DNA of 64,000 bases from Temnothorax longispinosus. Its lineage: Eukaryota; Arthropoda; Insecta; Hymenoptera; Formicidae. The notes beneath the pieces were generated by a model that saw only the letters and a list, made by a program, of their open reading frames with translations, was not told the DNA's origin and made no database searches. The position numbers were made by a program, and so were the translations under genes. The stretch is from assembly GCF_030848805.1 (NCBI RefSeq), contig NC_092358.1, positions 25,409,073 to 25,473,072 on the forward strand, in the 5' to 3' direction. Positions 38,851 to 54,465 of the stretch are shown here, piece after piece. Positions within the stretch are counted from its first letter, which is position 1; each line of letters begins with the position of its first letter.

Positions 38851-40960
38851 GAGAGTCGACCAGTTTTCTGATGAGTCTTCGGGACACCAGTCGGCGATCT
38901 GAAAATAGACAAGAAATATTTTTCAGTAAACGTGCAGCTTGTTAACAGTTAACAAAGCTAACAAATGAGAAATTCAATATTGAAATATGTCCCTACGATA
39001 TTAAATATTTATCAATAAGTTGAATAAATCGGATTAATTATTCATATCTGGTTCATATCTATAAGTAAACGCGAGAGATTTTTTTCTTGCTCTATCTTGC
39101 ATCACATATTATTTATTTCCACAGTTTTTTATTTTATTCTTTCCCTAATGTAAAAAGGAGAAAGAGAGAGAAAGAGAACACGTCAATTTTAATTATCGTT
39201 TATTTTAACTCTTTCGATACTCTTTGCAGAAATGAAAGGATTGGCAAGGAAGAAAAAGGGAGCAGCCGAGAGAAAGTGGTATATAGCGGAAATGGAAGGA
39301 GGGTGAAGGAGCAGAAGATCGAAAGTAGCTTCGAAGCAAACTAACCGCAACGCCAGGGGTTCGACTGTAATTAATGACCACCTCGTAGTTATCCTATCAC
39401 CAATTAAGGGAGTTACGCCGAGAGAGGCGTCTTCTCGTTATTTCGACGGGGTTGAAGATCACGGAAGCATCGTAATACACGCGCACTCGTGACTCGGCTG
39501 TCACGAACGGGCGCATATGAACAATAGTTCATGAAAACCGATTAAGCATTAAGCATTGGCGAGGAGCACGTGAGGAGAGTCCTCTGCACGGTCCCTCCTT
39601 GACATCTCGGCTAAAAACTTAAAGAGGAAAATAAAACAGCTTTTAAAAAAAAATTTCTTTTGGATAGAAAAGAAGACAGAAATAAGATATATAGGAAAAT
39701 ACAAGAAAAAAATATCTAAGAAAATGTGCTAAATAAATAATAGTTAGTTTTATGTGTTAAATTTAGATAAGAAAACCAGAAATGGCTCAGAGAGAAGAGA
39801 GAAATGTATCTATTTTATTAGCGATTCCCTCATACAGCGCACAATGTAAACAACACAGACGGAATAATAGTAAGCTCTCAGGAAGTTACAGGTTGTAGCA
39901 AAGTAAAGTATATTTAATCTTTGTTATACTGGAAGTTGCACTCGAAGCTGTTTTCCAAGGTGGTTGTTGACTAATACTAACGGCACAATCCATATTTTCT
40001 TTTATCACATTACTGCCTTTTTCAACTTTTCAAACACTATCTTGAAAGTAAACGCCATGATGAAAAACTTCAATATAACGTTTCAAACTTTTCCAATCCC
40101 GTAATAAAGATCTTTCTAAAAACTTGTGTTTTCGAAAACTGTGTATATAGTTGTACGTTCGAGATAAAAAATCACGGCAATTATGAGAAAACATTAAAAT
40201 ACAATGTCCAATGTCACAATTAATATTAACTAAAAGATTTATAATATGTGTGTATGTGTGTATCTATACGTAATACGAAATTATGAAATATTGATTGTAA
40301 TAAAATGTTCAGGGTGAATGTTCAGAATGTCTTTCGTGGAATCTTTGCGTCAGATAACACACTATTCTTTCCGCGTCCTGCGGCAGTACGCTTTTTCCTC
40401 GTCGGCGGAACATCCGCCGACTCATTCCGCGATGTCGATAAAACCGCGGATGAGGAATTTTTATTCCCTTGCATGTCACGCGATGAAAGAAAGTGTCGAC
40501 GCGCAGCCATCGATCCCGCACGGGCCGCACCTGCTCCCAACGCAGATCAATCTGCGATCCACTATCACCTCCGAGAGTTACAATTTCTACGATGCACTAA
40601 TAGTGTAGCCGAAGTGATGCACGTAAAAATGGATGAGTTGAGCATCGACGCGGCGAAGCGTCTGTCGTTCGTCCAAATAATGCATGATGGTTACCCTGGC
40701 AAAAATAATCTGTTTATTAAAAGAACTGCTGCTTAAAACACCTCGTGAACATTTGCAACACCTCGAAAACACCACACTTTCCGAACGCCTGTCAAACGTA
40801 GCCGTGATCATCGCATGAACAATTCCATGTTTAAATTTACATCTCATAAACAATTTAATAAATATTTTAAAGCTCAAATAAAACATCTACTCAACACTTA
40901 AGTAACTTCATATAAATTTTCAATAAACATTATTTTCGCCAGGGATATATTGATTTGCAA

Positions 40961-41270
40961 GCAATAAAATTAATTAAAATAAGAATACGCGTCCGTATAT
41001 TTTCTTGTATGGCTCGATGCAGCAATTTTTTAGACTAAAAAAATAATGTAAAAAGATAGCTTTTAGAATAAAATGCAAAAATCTAAATATATAATCTATA
41101 TACATCTCAATAATAGCAATAAAAAATTAATTAAAATAAGAGTGCGTGTTCATATATTTTCTTGTATGGCTCAATTTATTCGACTGAAAAAAAATGTAAA
41201 AAGATAGCTTTTAGAATAAAATGCGAAAATGTTATCTACATATGTATGTAAATAATAGCAATGAAAATAA
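40961..41270. repeat. Tandem duplication, 155-bp period
   Basis: Copy 1 starts GCAATAAAATTAATTAAAAT at 40961; copy 2 starts GCAATAAAAAATTAATTAAA at 41116. Both continue with TATTTTCTTGTATGGCTC and then ATGTAAAAAGATAGCTTTTA. A GCAATGAAAATAAAT string follows copy 2, as expected for the junction of a third, mostly lost copy. Confidence 0.85.
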
Positions 41271-44200
41271 ATACAAAATATTTGAGCATTCTTAAAAAAA
41301 AAAAAAACATTTACATTATTTCACATTTTCAATCTATATTTTCTCGCAGAGTCGATTCTCTCGAATACGAATATTGCGTGGAAAATCGTAAAAACTTTTT
41401 CTGAGATACTTAAATAATAAGCTTTTCAAAATAAAAGATTTATCGTACGTGTGTGCGTCAGTCGTGACATTCTAAGGTTGACGAGGGAGAATCCAACTTT
41501 TAGAAGGCTTCCAAAATTCTATTGTGTATCCCATACAAGAGTAAAATTCGTTGTCCGCGTTGAGTTTGCATGCAAACGCAACGCGAACAAATAAGCGTCA
41601 CAACGCGCAACGCGTTGGCCGTCGCAACGCCCGCTCGACGTTTCGGTTCATCCGCTAAACGAACATCTCTCTCGCCCTCTCTCTTTCCCTCTGGACGGCC
41701 AATACAAGCTACGCACATCCATTCCCGATTCCGACAACGTCATCCCGCCAACGGCCGGCGATGCGACGCGATGCCCATAAAGCATCAAAACGACGCTTTG
41801 TTGCGGCAGCTTTATGGCGTAACGGCTGATGCGCGGCGGCGACGGATCGATTCCCTATTTGTCAGCAGTCATCTCGGAAGACAATCCATCCCGCGCGGCC
41901 GATGCATCGAAGGCGCGCCTGGAGGAAAAGGGCCGCGTCGAAGAAAAATGAAAGATGGCAAGGACGGGGAGCGGAAAGGGATGGTTATATGGAGTACAGT
42001 CGGAAAGGCGCGATTGATTTATCGCAAAAAGAGGCCGCGGTAAGTGGACTATTTTTCAATGAATCGGTCGAGAAGAGAGAGGGAAGGAGAAAGAGAGAGA
42101 GGAAGGTGGGGCCCCCGATGGAAAAATGGAATTTTTCCGTGGGAAAATGGAATTTTGAGCGCACTGAGAACCGCCGAGAGGAATGCCAGCCGTCATACGT
42201 GCCTCAGTCACCCTCCGGTGATTTTGCGGGTGTTTCGATACTCCCAAGAGTGGGACGACGGTGGTTACGGGGGATGGGATACATACGCCGAGGGAGGAGC
42301 GGACAGGGGGATGGAGAGGCGTGGGACGCACCGTAAGTTATGACTTTCGTCTCGCTCCCGCCATCGCGCTGCCGCACCGACGGCTCTATGAATGTATGCA
42401 TGAGATACGAACTTTATGCTTTATGCATTGAACGCGCCGGTGATAAGAAGTCGCGCGCGTACGGCCGACGCGACTCCACATTTCGCGCTGGCGAGCGCGG
42501 GAGCAAAGAGAGAAGGCGGGCCCTCTCAGTCCAGATAGATACTACTTTGTTAATCAGAATAAGGAATATCCCAATATTTTTTCGAGATTGCGCTTATTTG
42601 CGTTCATTTTAAAATCTGTGAAGCCAAAAGCAGCATATTTTCTCTCGATTATAGAGCAAATCCATCGTGGATCATCATTCTACGATCATATAATCAATAA
42701 TCATGTAAAGTACCTATACCGCGGCAGATGATAAACACAAATTGTCTTAACATTGTAATGTTAATTATATAATTTCTAAATTAAAAGTGAGGAAAAATAA
42801 GATTTTAATTCGCAAAATCAGCTACAGAGACGGAATTGTATAACGAAGTCTTGTACTTATAACTTAATTTCACGTGATTTGATTTTAATCGGATTTCAAG
42901 TCGGGAGTTTGTTGCCACCGAGATACTTAACGCTGCAAATAAAGAAGTTGCGAAAAATTCTAGACGGAAGATCTGCGTTGGTCTCGAGATATCCGTAATT
43001 GAAAGAAAAGGTATCATATAGCTCCGAGACAATTTATACATCCTGCGATCGATCGCGCGCGCAGTCATGTCTGAAAGACAAATCCCTTTGAGTGCCAACT
43101 GCGAGCTGATAGCCGATTGCAAATAAAGGATTGAAGACGGCGTTTAATAGAGACGCGAACGTCGCCCACAAAGTATACACAGCGGCCAATATAGAGACCC
43201 GTGTCTTATCACATATCTTCGTATGTACACCGCGTACTCAAGCACCGTCCCGTTACCCGAAGTCATATCTCTGGGAATTTTCCGAATAACATCCAGGATA
43301 ATTTTATTAGAAAGTGGACCGGGCAGCAGATTGAATTTTTAGAATATTGAAGCAATCGATTAATTATCTGGGTACTGTTTAATTACTAAATTTTTCGATA
43401 TTATATTCAAGCGTATACATTCAAGCAATATCCGAGGAAGCTGAATTCATATCCTAATCCTTCGTATCAAAGCAATCATCTACCAATAGCATACAGATGA
43501 CGCTTAATAGAACCGCGTTCGCATTTCGAGTCGCACGTTATCGAGAAACGGTAGCGCAGAAGCATTTCTTCGGCGCGGCATTGCTTTTAATCGTAAGCTA
43601 TAAAGTCCTCGGTAAGCCTCGGCGTGCAATCGCGGCAAGGTTGAGGGAACGAGAAGGAAGTTGGAAGTCTCGCCGTACGAAACGTTTATGGACGAGAAAC
43701 GCGCACGATCGGACGATTACTCTCGGCGCGAGACGCCCTGCGGCGGTAATAACTGTCTCCGCTCGCGAAATGAAGAGACAGTTAATCTAATCTTCGTAGT
43801 AACGACAGCGACGCCGGGCCCTGGGATTTATTCGTTCGTAACGACGTAAACCGTACAAATTGGCGACTGGCGCACGCCGCCCTAATTGCTTTCCGCGCCT
43901 CTCTCTCCGGATATACGCGTGATAAATCTTTAAACATTAATTCGATTGTTAAGCGTGCGCACGGGGCACACCTGCGCTCTCAATACTCGTCCACGGCGAA
44001 TTCTTAGCCCCACGGTACCCACATTTGAAATCAAGTTACCAGGCCTTCGTAAATGTGAAATGACGCAAACATGTTTTGAATTTTTATCGATGTCGTAGAA
44101 GATTCATGTCTAACAAGCATCATTGTTATTTTAAAGTTATTTTATGTCCTCTGCTACAACTTTTATCGTAAAATGTATTTTCAATACCAGATTTAATATA

Positions 44201-44620
44201 TATTTTATTTAAAATATTACCGGTTTATATTATTTTTCTCACGTACAGAGAAGTGTGGGAGGAGATATCACAGAGGATACTTTTAAATATTGGCAGGAAT
44301 TTAATACAAACAAACGCGATGGCTTAATTCGTTCTGCCGTCGCGGCGTATATATATATTTTACGTTAGCCATTATTATCGAATCAATTTCGTCAGGACGA
44401 TCGTTACTTTTGCCTTTCAGTATCTACCACCTCGCGCGAATTAATATGTTCCGTAATTTCGCCGCCATTAGCGGGCCGCGCGCATTGGGATGATAAAAAC
44501 AGCGTAATTATTAAAAAGTCGCGTACTTTCGCGTCACAACGACGTTCGTGTTTTCACCTTCCATGACGTTCCAATTATATTTTTAAAAGCTCCCTCGCAC
44601 AACGTTCGTGTTCGGCGTCT

Positions 44621-44640
44621 CACACACACACACACACACA
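44621..44640. repeat. (CA)10 microsatellite
   Basis: Perfect CA dinucleotide run of 20 bp. Confidence 0.95.
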
Positions 44641-45424
44641 TGTACCATTTATGCGCGCGCGTGTTTCAGCGGCGCATAGAGGTACCATGCTTTTCAAGGT
44701 AACATCGCCCAGGATGGTGAACCTTGTTACGCGACAAAGTACGCGCACTTTTAGCCGCAATTCCGTGTCATTTGGCGGCCGTTAATGAATACTATGGGGG
44801 CGGGATAGAAGAGAGGGTTGGAGGATCTCTGCCGCGCGCGCGGAGGAAACGCGATCGAGAAGGGCCGTTTTCGCGGTAGCGGAAAACAGGAACGGAGCCA
44901 ACTTCGTAATGCGAACTCGCCGCATAGAAGGCCGGCTAAGCCGCGCTTAGCAACTCGTTTGTGGAAAATTTGAAGTACGCAGAGAATCCCTATACGGGAG
45001 GGCGAGTGCCCGCGGAATTTCTATCGCGCGGTCCGAAGTGCATTATGCCAGGCGGAATCGAAACTCTTTCGCGGAGCTCCCGCTTAATTTCTCCCGGGCT
45101 ACATGCATACACAGCCTCGCTCGCGAGAGACTCGGGGATGATATCCTACTTGGATCCTATACGCAGGACAGGGCGGCAGTTAATTCAATAAGGCCGCGTG
45201 GAACGAGCGCGAGCGAACGAACGAGTTCATCCAAGTTAATTCATCAAGCGACTCTCTTTTTGCCCCGAACATGTTTTTCTATTTCGTAATTTAAATATTA
45301 ATTCTCTAAATGATAATTGCGTAATTTGGAATAATCCAAATTTATCTTCGTGAAAACGTGCTTTGTATGATATATGAATCCGCCCATTAGATTAACTTGA
45401 AATATTTCGAAGCAACTAATTAAA

Positions 45425-45442
45425 ATATATATATATATATAT
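45425..45442. repeat. (AT)n microsatellite
   Basis: Pure alternating AT run of about 18 bp. Confidence 0.9.
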
Positions 45443-48333
45443 GGCACTGAATAGCTCTTTTTGCCTTCACAATACTGCTATTGTGGTAAAAGTCGAGAAA
45501 AGCCGAAAATTCGCCGAAAAGCGCGTATAATGATTACCCATTAATCTTTGAATCGAGGCAAGAAATCAAATCCACGCGGACCGTTCAAAATGCAACTCGA
45601 TATGGCTGATGCAGGCTTCCCGTCGACAGACCGAGGTCGCGTCGCGCGACATAAAACGGCATATATTCAATTCAAAATAACAATGGGGGGGCTCTGTCGC
45701 GGACACTCCGGCGTCGATTAAACGACTCCAATTTGGAAGGTAAAACCACCGAATTTGATTTCGCGCGCGTTTCTATGCGCGGAAATCCCTCACTGTCAGC
45801 TCGACCGCCAGTTTCGAGCGTATGTACGAAATAATCGTATGAAAATAATGGACGTGCGATAGCGTAAACTAAATTGGGCCGCGGCCAACGTAAAGACGAA
45901 AACGTTCCTCGTTAAAAGAAAAATATATTTTCACGCAATAAAATAAGTCGAGAGTCTATCCAGTTACATAATTACCATACGTACCTACGTATCACTATTG
46001 TAGCGACTATTGCACGAAATGTATAATAAGAACGTCGCAGAAAGCTAGAAAATCTGGCATTTCTTCATATAATATTTTTTACTATTATCAATATTCTTTG
46101 CCATTATTGAATGTCACTTGATGTAAGGTAGGACATAAAATAATGATAAAATTAAAGAGCCACTATTGAACTGGAGTCCAATTAAAATAATAACAATATA
46201 GATTATAATTTATTTTTGTACAACTTGCCAACGTAATTAATTGATGATGCTAGAGGATCGCAGGGTACGGGATACACAAAAAGTACATAAATGCACCGAG
46301 GGTTAATGTCGCGTAAAAACGGGCTTTTACGAGAAATTTCAACCAAAGTTTGATCGTTTAGGTAAATCAGCGGCTTTTTTATTTTCCTTTACGCGTTTGA
46401 TCGGACATCCATCAGTCCGCGTCATCACTGTGTATATTTTACTGTTAATATATTTACCGTTATATATTCACTCAGAATCGATATCTGCGATTTACGTCTT
46501 GTAATGTCGTCGCGGTATTATATTATAACGCGGCACGTACGTCGCATTTATATAATTGCGCTTGTTTATATCTCGCGAACATAAATTAATGCAACGCTAT
46601 TTCTAGACCGGGAATTTCCGGAATTTCTTCGAACCCGACGTAATTCGTTCGTCGTCGCGGTCGGCGAGCACGCAAGACTCGAACTGGTGTAGCCCAACGG
46701 CGCAATCTAAGAAAATAAGCGGCGATCTATCGGACGGAAAATTGCATCCAGAATTGAAGAGCGAGAAGGCAAAAGGGTCTCGGGAGTAAAAAGAATCTCG
46801 AGAGACGGAAGTGCTTAGCAATCGGTGAGTATTCTACATAAAGCAGAATGTGTAAGTTCACATACATACTCACACATACCCACACGATGCGATTGGGAAG
46901 CTATACACTGGTCCATCCGTACAATCGATCATATTTTCAAAAGAAAAAAATTTAAGGCGTGGTAAAATAATTATACGTGCTCTATAATATAATTACTTGA
47001 TAATAAAATAATTAATAAAATACAATAAATCAAAGCCTCAAAAGAATTTTCCAAGACTCGTGTCTCGGTTTACGTCTTTCTAACGATAAACCCTGTAACC
47101 ACGGCATTGTCCATTCATCCGCGTTCATCCGCGGAATTTTTGTTAAAACGCGAAAATGGCACAATGTAAACAAGTCAGCGTGTCGCGTCGGGCTTGCGCA
47201 GCTCAGGTGACAGTTGTCCCGCCGCGCCTGCCGAATAAATCTTTCTATTCAATGCGCGCGCGTTACGGAGTCGCTCTATTTACTCTCGTCTCGACACCGC
47301 GCCTCTCCTATTTCCGAATACACAACTAAAACCCACCCTTTCCTCCTCTCTTTCTCCCCTGCCCGTATGTCTTTTGCGTCTCGCGGGCTTTTACGAGAAA
47401 TGGAACGACCGCCTGCATTCATAGAATGAAAACCTCGTTTCGCCACTTGTAACGAAATATCGCGCAAAATGAAACGTCCGACTGACTATTATTAACCGGC
47501 TGATTTCCTCCCTCCCGGGGGAGATTGGCAACAGCGAGCGCCATATTTATTAAATATTTCAATACCTGTTACTTCACTTCAGCGCGCGCTTTTCATACAA
47601 TTTTTACGTAACAGCTAGGTTTTCCGTTTGATAAAAATTCATCTGGATAGACACATACTTATTTTATTTAACAGCCCCATAAAAACTTTTTTTCGAAATA
47701 TTTTATTAGTCTTTCAAATAACTGCTAAAATATTACAAACTTTGTTAATTATAAATTGCATAATTCATGCAACTCATAAATTACACAGTCGTATAATTAA
47801 AACAATTTTTAATTAAATCACATGGCATAAAACTATTAACACATTTGTGAACTAAATAATTGAATAATGCATTCATTTTTAAACGTCTTTTATTATCAGA
47901 GATTTAATAGATTTAACGAAATTAACCAATTAATGAACTTTATATATTCTTTGAAATAACCATGACCATCAGCATCACGTATTTTAATTGACGTCTGAAA
48001 AAAGTGTCTGCAAAAAGTCGCAAAAACTAAACAGCAAATTTTAAATTTAACAATTTTACCCGCCACAACGAAATCGAAGAGCATTGTATCTAACTCACTC
48101 AATCAGTCGATTACTGCTTTTCACTTTATCAGAAATCGCGACGTCGCGCAGTACGCCTCCCTCGTTTCTCCCGAGAGCAATCTGCGCGGGCTGCGAACGA
48201 CCGTGAGACGCAGTATATGTATCGGTTGCTCTCAGCGGGGTGGGTCGTTTGATAAATTTTATGGAATCGAAGAAAGAACGATATTTTGCTCCAACAGCGT
48301 GCGCACATCGTGTAGGTGTGTTTTCCACGACCG

Positions 48334-48358
48334 TCTCCTCCTCCTCCTCCTCCTCCTA
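48334..48358. repeat. (CTC)n trinucleotide repeat
   Basis: About seven tandem CTC units in non-coding DNA. Confidence 0.9.
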
Positions 48359-51300
48359 CTGTTCGACGTTTGTACCTGCTCGTGACAGGTGGATCGCAGT
48401 TATTCAACCAGGCGATACGGCAACTGGTTACTCTCTCGTACACGTGCCCACCCCCGACCCATTTCTATCTCCCACCCCCCGCGTACCGTGCGAATCGCGA
48501 TCTCGGTTTGCACGGCTCCAAAAGTCGCGCCTCTCTGTTCACTACAGAGAAATTATCTACTTGCTAAAGAACAATAAAATAATATTTCCTACAAATTTTA
48601 AATGCTAGTTTGTAAATAATAGTAGAGTATTGAGGTCAAATGGCGTTGGAAATCTTAAGTGTATAGTGCACGTCTATTCATAAGTATTTAAGCGCTACAA
48701 CAATTTAACGATAATAATCAAAATAATATTTTAGGCAAAAAATATCTTTCATATCATACAACAAATTATTTCTAAAAAATTATTGCAAGCTCATAAATAA
48801 TAATATTTCACGAAATAGTTATTACACTTAATTAACACCTTACTTGATCCAAAGAATTTTGTGACATTCTTTGTAATACGGTTTCACGTTTGTTTACAAT
48901 TCTCCGGCGTTCCGATAAGAACAGAATTGAACCTGGAAGACATACATGGGACCTTCCAACCCCTCCTCGGAACGCCCGGAAGTCTAATCAGAAATGTTTC
49001 TCCTGCAGGCTCGGCTTCGCGATTCGTTTAGCCCAATCGCACACGGACCGTCGATTCCGCTTGTTACGGTGCTCCTTTGCGGAGAAATAAGTTGCCCGCG
49101 ATTCCGCGCGTAGCGCGATTTCTTTCGATCGCAGGCACTCGCGTACGCCGATACCGGTTTTCGTATTACCTACACCGGTTAAACCCTTATTGCGCTTTGT
49201 ACGTGTGTCGTATATGGCGCAGAATGATCCTCTCCCCCACGGCGCGGGCGCGCTGTAACTTCGGTATTTTCTACGCCGGGAATTTCAGCGGCCGAAATGT
49301 TTTCCTCGTCGAAAAAAGCTTTCGCGCAGCGTAAGTTATAACCACCGACCTTTGTATAGAGTACCTCTGCAACGAATTGGCTCGATTAAAAAAAAGCCTT
49401 GAAGTAAAGTATCCCTCCAATCTTATACATTTTTATCACGATTTTTGTTTTAAATTATATTGATTAACACATTCCAAAAATTTATTCAAAGGAAATTCCA
49501 TTTAAAATTAACTTCTATGTTTCAATATCCAATTTACAACGCTATAAAATTATATCTCTTGCCACAAGTGGAATTCTCCTGAGCCATTAAACCTTTCCGA
49601 CCCAGCGAACTCAATCAAAGTCACATAAATTATGTCTTACTGAAACGGAAACGTACGATCCGTACGAAAACAGCTAATATTCTTTAACGGCTAATCCTCG
49701 AGCGTTTCTCGTTAATTTACGGACAATAAAATAAAAGGGATCTGAAATAACGCGAGTTAATATGACAAAACCAATTACGTAGCGAGATCAAGTAATTTTT
49801 TTTTTATTATGTTTGATTTTGTTTGAGCCTGCAAATCCTGATGTGTGCACCTTCGTGCATTAAATCGATACTTTTTAATTCGATTCACGTTAGCGTTACA
49901 AATTCCGCGTGCGTTGCATTCATAGAACCAGACGAATCCTTATTTTTATCGTATCTGTTATTGTACCACTGCGCGCTATTTGCGCCGCATAATTCAGCAT
50001 CGTGAAAAATTCGTGGAACGCATCCGATCGATAAATTGGCTCGCGATTGAAATCGGACGCGTGCGCGCGCGCGCGTCTCCAGCGAGCTCTTCTCCGTATA
50101 AAGAGACGCGTTTTCGTTCCAGCCACTCGGAAACACTTTAGCGACGGGATAGCGAGTGTTTACCCCCTTTTCCCCTCCTCTTTCCTCCTGAGGAGCATCT
50201 CGGGGTTGCGCACGCCGTGATTCCTTTGAGCATTCCACGATGGATGTGCGAACGTGCGCCCGCTCGCGCGCTCCGCATCCGTACGTCCTCTCTCACACCT
50301 CTTTGCCCTCGCACACCATCCCATTATATAAACTGAAAGGATAGGTAGGTAGGTCCGACTATATTCGCGGTTTATATAATACAACATCGGGGACGCAGCG
50401 CACGTATGCAATTCCTCCATAATTCCTTGGTTTGCCTCATCCCCCATCGCGCCTCCAGTCGTGAAGGAAACGAGGAGGGAAGAAGAGGAGCGGTGAGTCG
50501 GGGGAGTCGATAATACGATTCCTCGTATGTCCTCGACATGAACACGCGCTGCATTTGCCAACCTCTTGCACCCACCTCGCGCGTCTCCCTACCCTCCCCC
50601 CCTCAATCTCCGGAAAATCTAATCAACCGTCTTCTCCCTGCCGCCGCCAAAGTTCCTCCTTGCCTTTCCCTCCGCCGATCCTACTTTCGTCGTGCTCTTC
50701 TTCCATTTTGCACTGTATGTACCTATTCGATGCATCTTATCACGCGGCTACGTATCGAGAATGCACCTATATATAATATTCTGACAGAAGATATAGAAGA
50801 GATCCTTTATAAGAGCGCTAATCAATAAAGTGTAAATTGCTTAAAAAATAAAAAAGATTTTTATATCTTAATCTTGAGAGGGATCTACAAAAAAAACTAA
50901 AGACGAGAATCTATTTTTTTCTTCATCTGGCAAATGAAAAAAAAATTGTTATTTAAGACTGTAACGCCTTCGTAACGTCAAGCTTTCAACGCGTAACTCG
51001 AGGGTTAATTTCTCGCTGCAATTACTGCGTGCTGGAGCTCGCAGAATGGATCGAAGCAAATTTATGCGAATAACGGGAGCAACATTGTTTCTCCTTCTCT
51101 CTCTCTCTTTCTCTCTCTCGCTTCTCTCCCTCGTTTTCCTCTAGTTTCCCCTCACCCTATCCTTTCCACCCCATTTTAATTCTCGTTCGCCGCACGCCGG
51201 CGCGCACCGCGAATATCGGCGATTAAAGTGGCCTTAAAAGACCGACGGACCGTACGTCGCGTTACATGAAATATCCCCCGGTCGGCGAAGGTCCATTTCG

Positions 51301-54300
51301 ACGGGCGAACGACCAGCAGCTCGTCGGAACGATGAGGATGACGACGACGACGACGGCGTTCTGATAGCGGAAACGTGTTCCGGCACCACGCCGTGCATAC
51401 AGAACGTGTCGCACCACTACTTTTCTCGCACGCGTCGAGCATTTTCGCCCCTAAAAAGCTTGTGGTCACCCTCAGACACGTCGTTCTGTAAATCAAAACC
51501 GACCGTCCGCACATAAACTATCGCTATCGTTCGCGAAGCGGGGTGAATCGCAGATTCTTAGCGGCCTCCTCGTAAAAAGAAACCAGTCACGATCACAGCG
51601 ATTGCCTTCGAACGAGCTCGATTTTATGTAATATATCATGGCAAAACTGGGGGACAAAAGTTATCTATATTATGTACGATGCAATGTCTCCGAAATTGGA
51701 GTCATTAAAAGGAGACTTTCTGTTATTTAATGAGTTTACTTTAAGACGGAAATTGAACCTCACACACGCGGTCGACATTCAAATTATATAAAGACAGAAA
51801 TAAAACTCATTAAGTCTTGTAACATTTATGTTACTTAATAACTATCCGTCCCGCGCTTTGAGGTCGAAATTGAGAAAAAACTCATTTTGATAAAAAGTGA
51901 ATATCGAACGACGATGTACACGAAAAGTGTCAGTCGCCTCGTTCACGTTGCAAATTTCATCGGCGCGCGACAAAGTCTAGAAAGCTGTAAAAATTATTAC
52001 GTCGTTAATCCGCCGTTACGAGCAGCCGGAGAAGATTTCACGCACCGCAACGTACGGTCCGACGACCCTTTTAAAGCCACTTTAAATGCCAATATTTGCG
52101 CCGTGTGTGTACGTAAACAGAAATTAAAATAGGGAGCGAAGGGAAAGGCTGGGAGCGAACGAGGGAAGGTGCACCATTTGCATTGGGATACCATTCAACT
52201 CTTTTCGAGCGACACCTGCTTTAATCGGGACATTTATGCGCGGCGATGTACTCCCTTGAATATCATTTCGCTCATCGGAGCAAGTGAACGTCTCTATATA
52301 TCTTTGTGAATAACGTGGACCATTTATTCTGAAAATGATCGACATTATATTTCCGAAATAAATTGATCATCTTTAAAATGCCTAAAAATAAATGGAGACA
52401 ATATTCGAAGGAAAAATTCATCGAGTATCGTTCCTCCACCATTTCGTGTGACGTCTAATGTACAATGTTTTAATAATGCTTTATATTGAAGTCAAATTTA
52501 CACAATGAGTTCTCAGAACAGAAAAATAGCAACCAGAGGGAAAACTGCATACATTTCCATGCTTGACACGCGCGAGCCACGTTTATACCGCAAAAAATAT
52601 GCGCCGCGGCCGTAAACTTCATTTTTCAAATGAGTGTTTCAAGTGCTGGAGGAACCCCGCCGCGAAATGCAAGCGCATCACACTCACACATTATCGCGTA
52701 AGCTTTACAGCCTCGGTTGTAAATTTCGCCAGCGTCGAAAAAAAAAAAAAACAAGGTGCGAAAACGCAACGCGTCGATCCGCCAAAATTTACGACCCGCA
52801 TGCCCAAAACGTCGCGTCGCGTCGTGAAAAAGACGGCGACGCGCGTTAATTTTCCCCGCTGAATTTTTCGCAGCTCGATCATCGTCTATATCTCGGTATC
52901 GCGCATTGTCAACGCCACGAAACGCAATTTTATGGGAAATAGACCGGGACTGTCGTGAATCACGTCTCAGATTCGCGTTTGTCTGTAATATCTTATTCGC
53001 GGTTTGAAAACTGCTTCAACAACTTTGACAAACGCTCCAACAGAGAAGATTCAAAAGAAAAGAAAATATTTTCGGTGGTCCTATATAATTCGCCACTTGG
53101 ATATTTCTTAATAGAGAACTTATTTAGCTTGCTAATGTTTGAATCCTCGAGAATAAGCCTTACGCTATCTCGGACTGAATACAAATTTACAGAGAGGCTG
53201 CTGGGGAAATTCCGCGCGAATAAACCACCGCCGCCGTTGCCGCCACCGCCGTCAGACTCCAAATATCCCTTTCCGTTAATGTTCTTGAACCGTTCCAACC
53301 ATTTCCGCACGGGAAGCGCGGCTGATATTCTTACTCCGAGCACGCGGCGCACGCGATTCTCCAACCAGCAGCGCCGTTAATTATTTTCCGCGGGCTCTTG
53401 TATACCGCATAAAATGACGGATAAACTTCGCGATGTTCGTCTCGACGGAAGGCCACGTGCCGTGACACGGGCGGCAAACTCGATATTCCCGTCTCGGATG
53501 AAGCCGCTGCGACTGGCAGCAACAGCAGTGACTGCGTGTCACTCTTAAGATAGCATCGTCGTCCCGGTGGCTTTCGCGAATCTTTTCTTCCGGAGACGCG
53601 CAACTTCCGCAGAATCATTAATAAGATATCTTAAGTGCAACTTACAATTTCACCATCAGATCTTTTTCTCCAAAGAGTTTAAGAAAAAAAAAGGTAAAAA
53701 GTTCTGCCGAAGGATATTGCCAGCGTAACTTTTTATATAGTTGACAGTTAACAAGTATGCGTCTCAAAAGATCTAATTATAGAGAATTCGACAATTCAAG
53801 AATCAACGTACGTATTAGTAGTAGCCAGCATTTGAAACAGGTTAATCCCTGAAAGCCCGGGAGCTCCTTTCACGAGTCTGTCATTATTTCGTGTCGTGTT
53901 TTACGCAATTTCGAAAGTTGGCCGCTTTAGAAGCGTTTACCCTCGCATTTCTGGCGGGAGAACATTTCGAGTGTCGCGAATGGATTCAGAGAGGCGTAAT
54001 CCTGGGGCTTTCGAAGTCACTGATCCTCCCCGATGAGAGAGAGCTATTCTCTTCGGGAAACCTATAGTAGAAAGCGATACGTTCGTATGAGGGGGCAAGG
54101 AAGTGAGCGAGCACGTGATTTTTAAGAAGCTCATTATGGAAATTTGCCAATAAGCTGAAATCGAACTCGAGATACTTTCACGTCAATTCTCCGACTGTTT
54201 AAAGATACTTAAGCATGAAATTAAGGTACTGTTGATTAATTTCCTTTTGAACAGATCGATTGTAACAAGCAGCTTGATGAAAAAGAGAAGTATAAGAATA

Positions 54301-54465
54301 GAAATTAGATATCTGTTCTTTTTAACTATTTAACTTTTTTTGCACTTGAAATAAGTCCTTAAAAAAAGGGCAAAAAATAGAAAATGCACTTAAAAAGAGT
54401 AGAATACTGCAGAAATAAACTAAATGTAGGAATTTTCGTTTTGTTCAAAATGTTTAGATTATTGT

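Noticed and set aside
40305..40736. 143-codon + strand frame with overlapping frames on both strands
   Set aside because: No domain recognised; simultaneous open frames on both strands indicate a composition effect. RNA-seq coverage would reverse this.
41570..42343. 157- and 144-codon + strand frames
   Set aside because: CpG-rich, Arg/Gly-rich, no known motif, no splice context.
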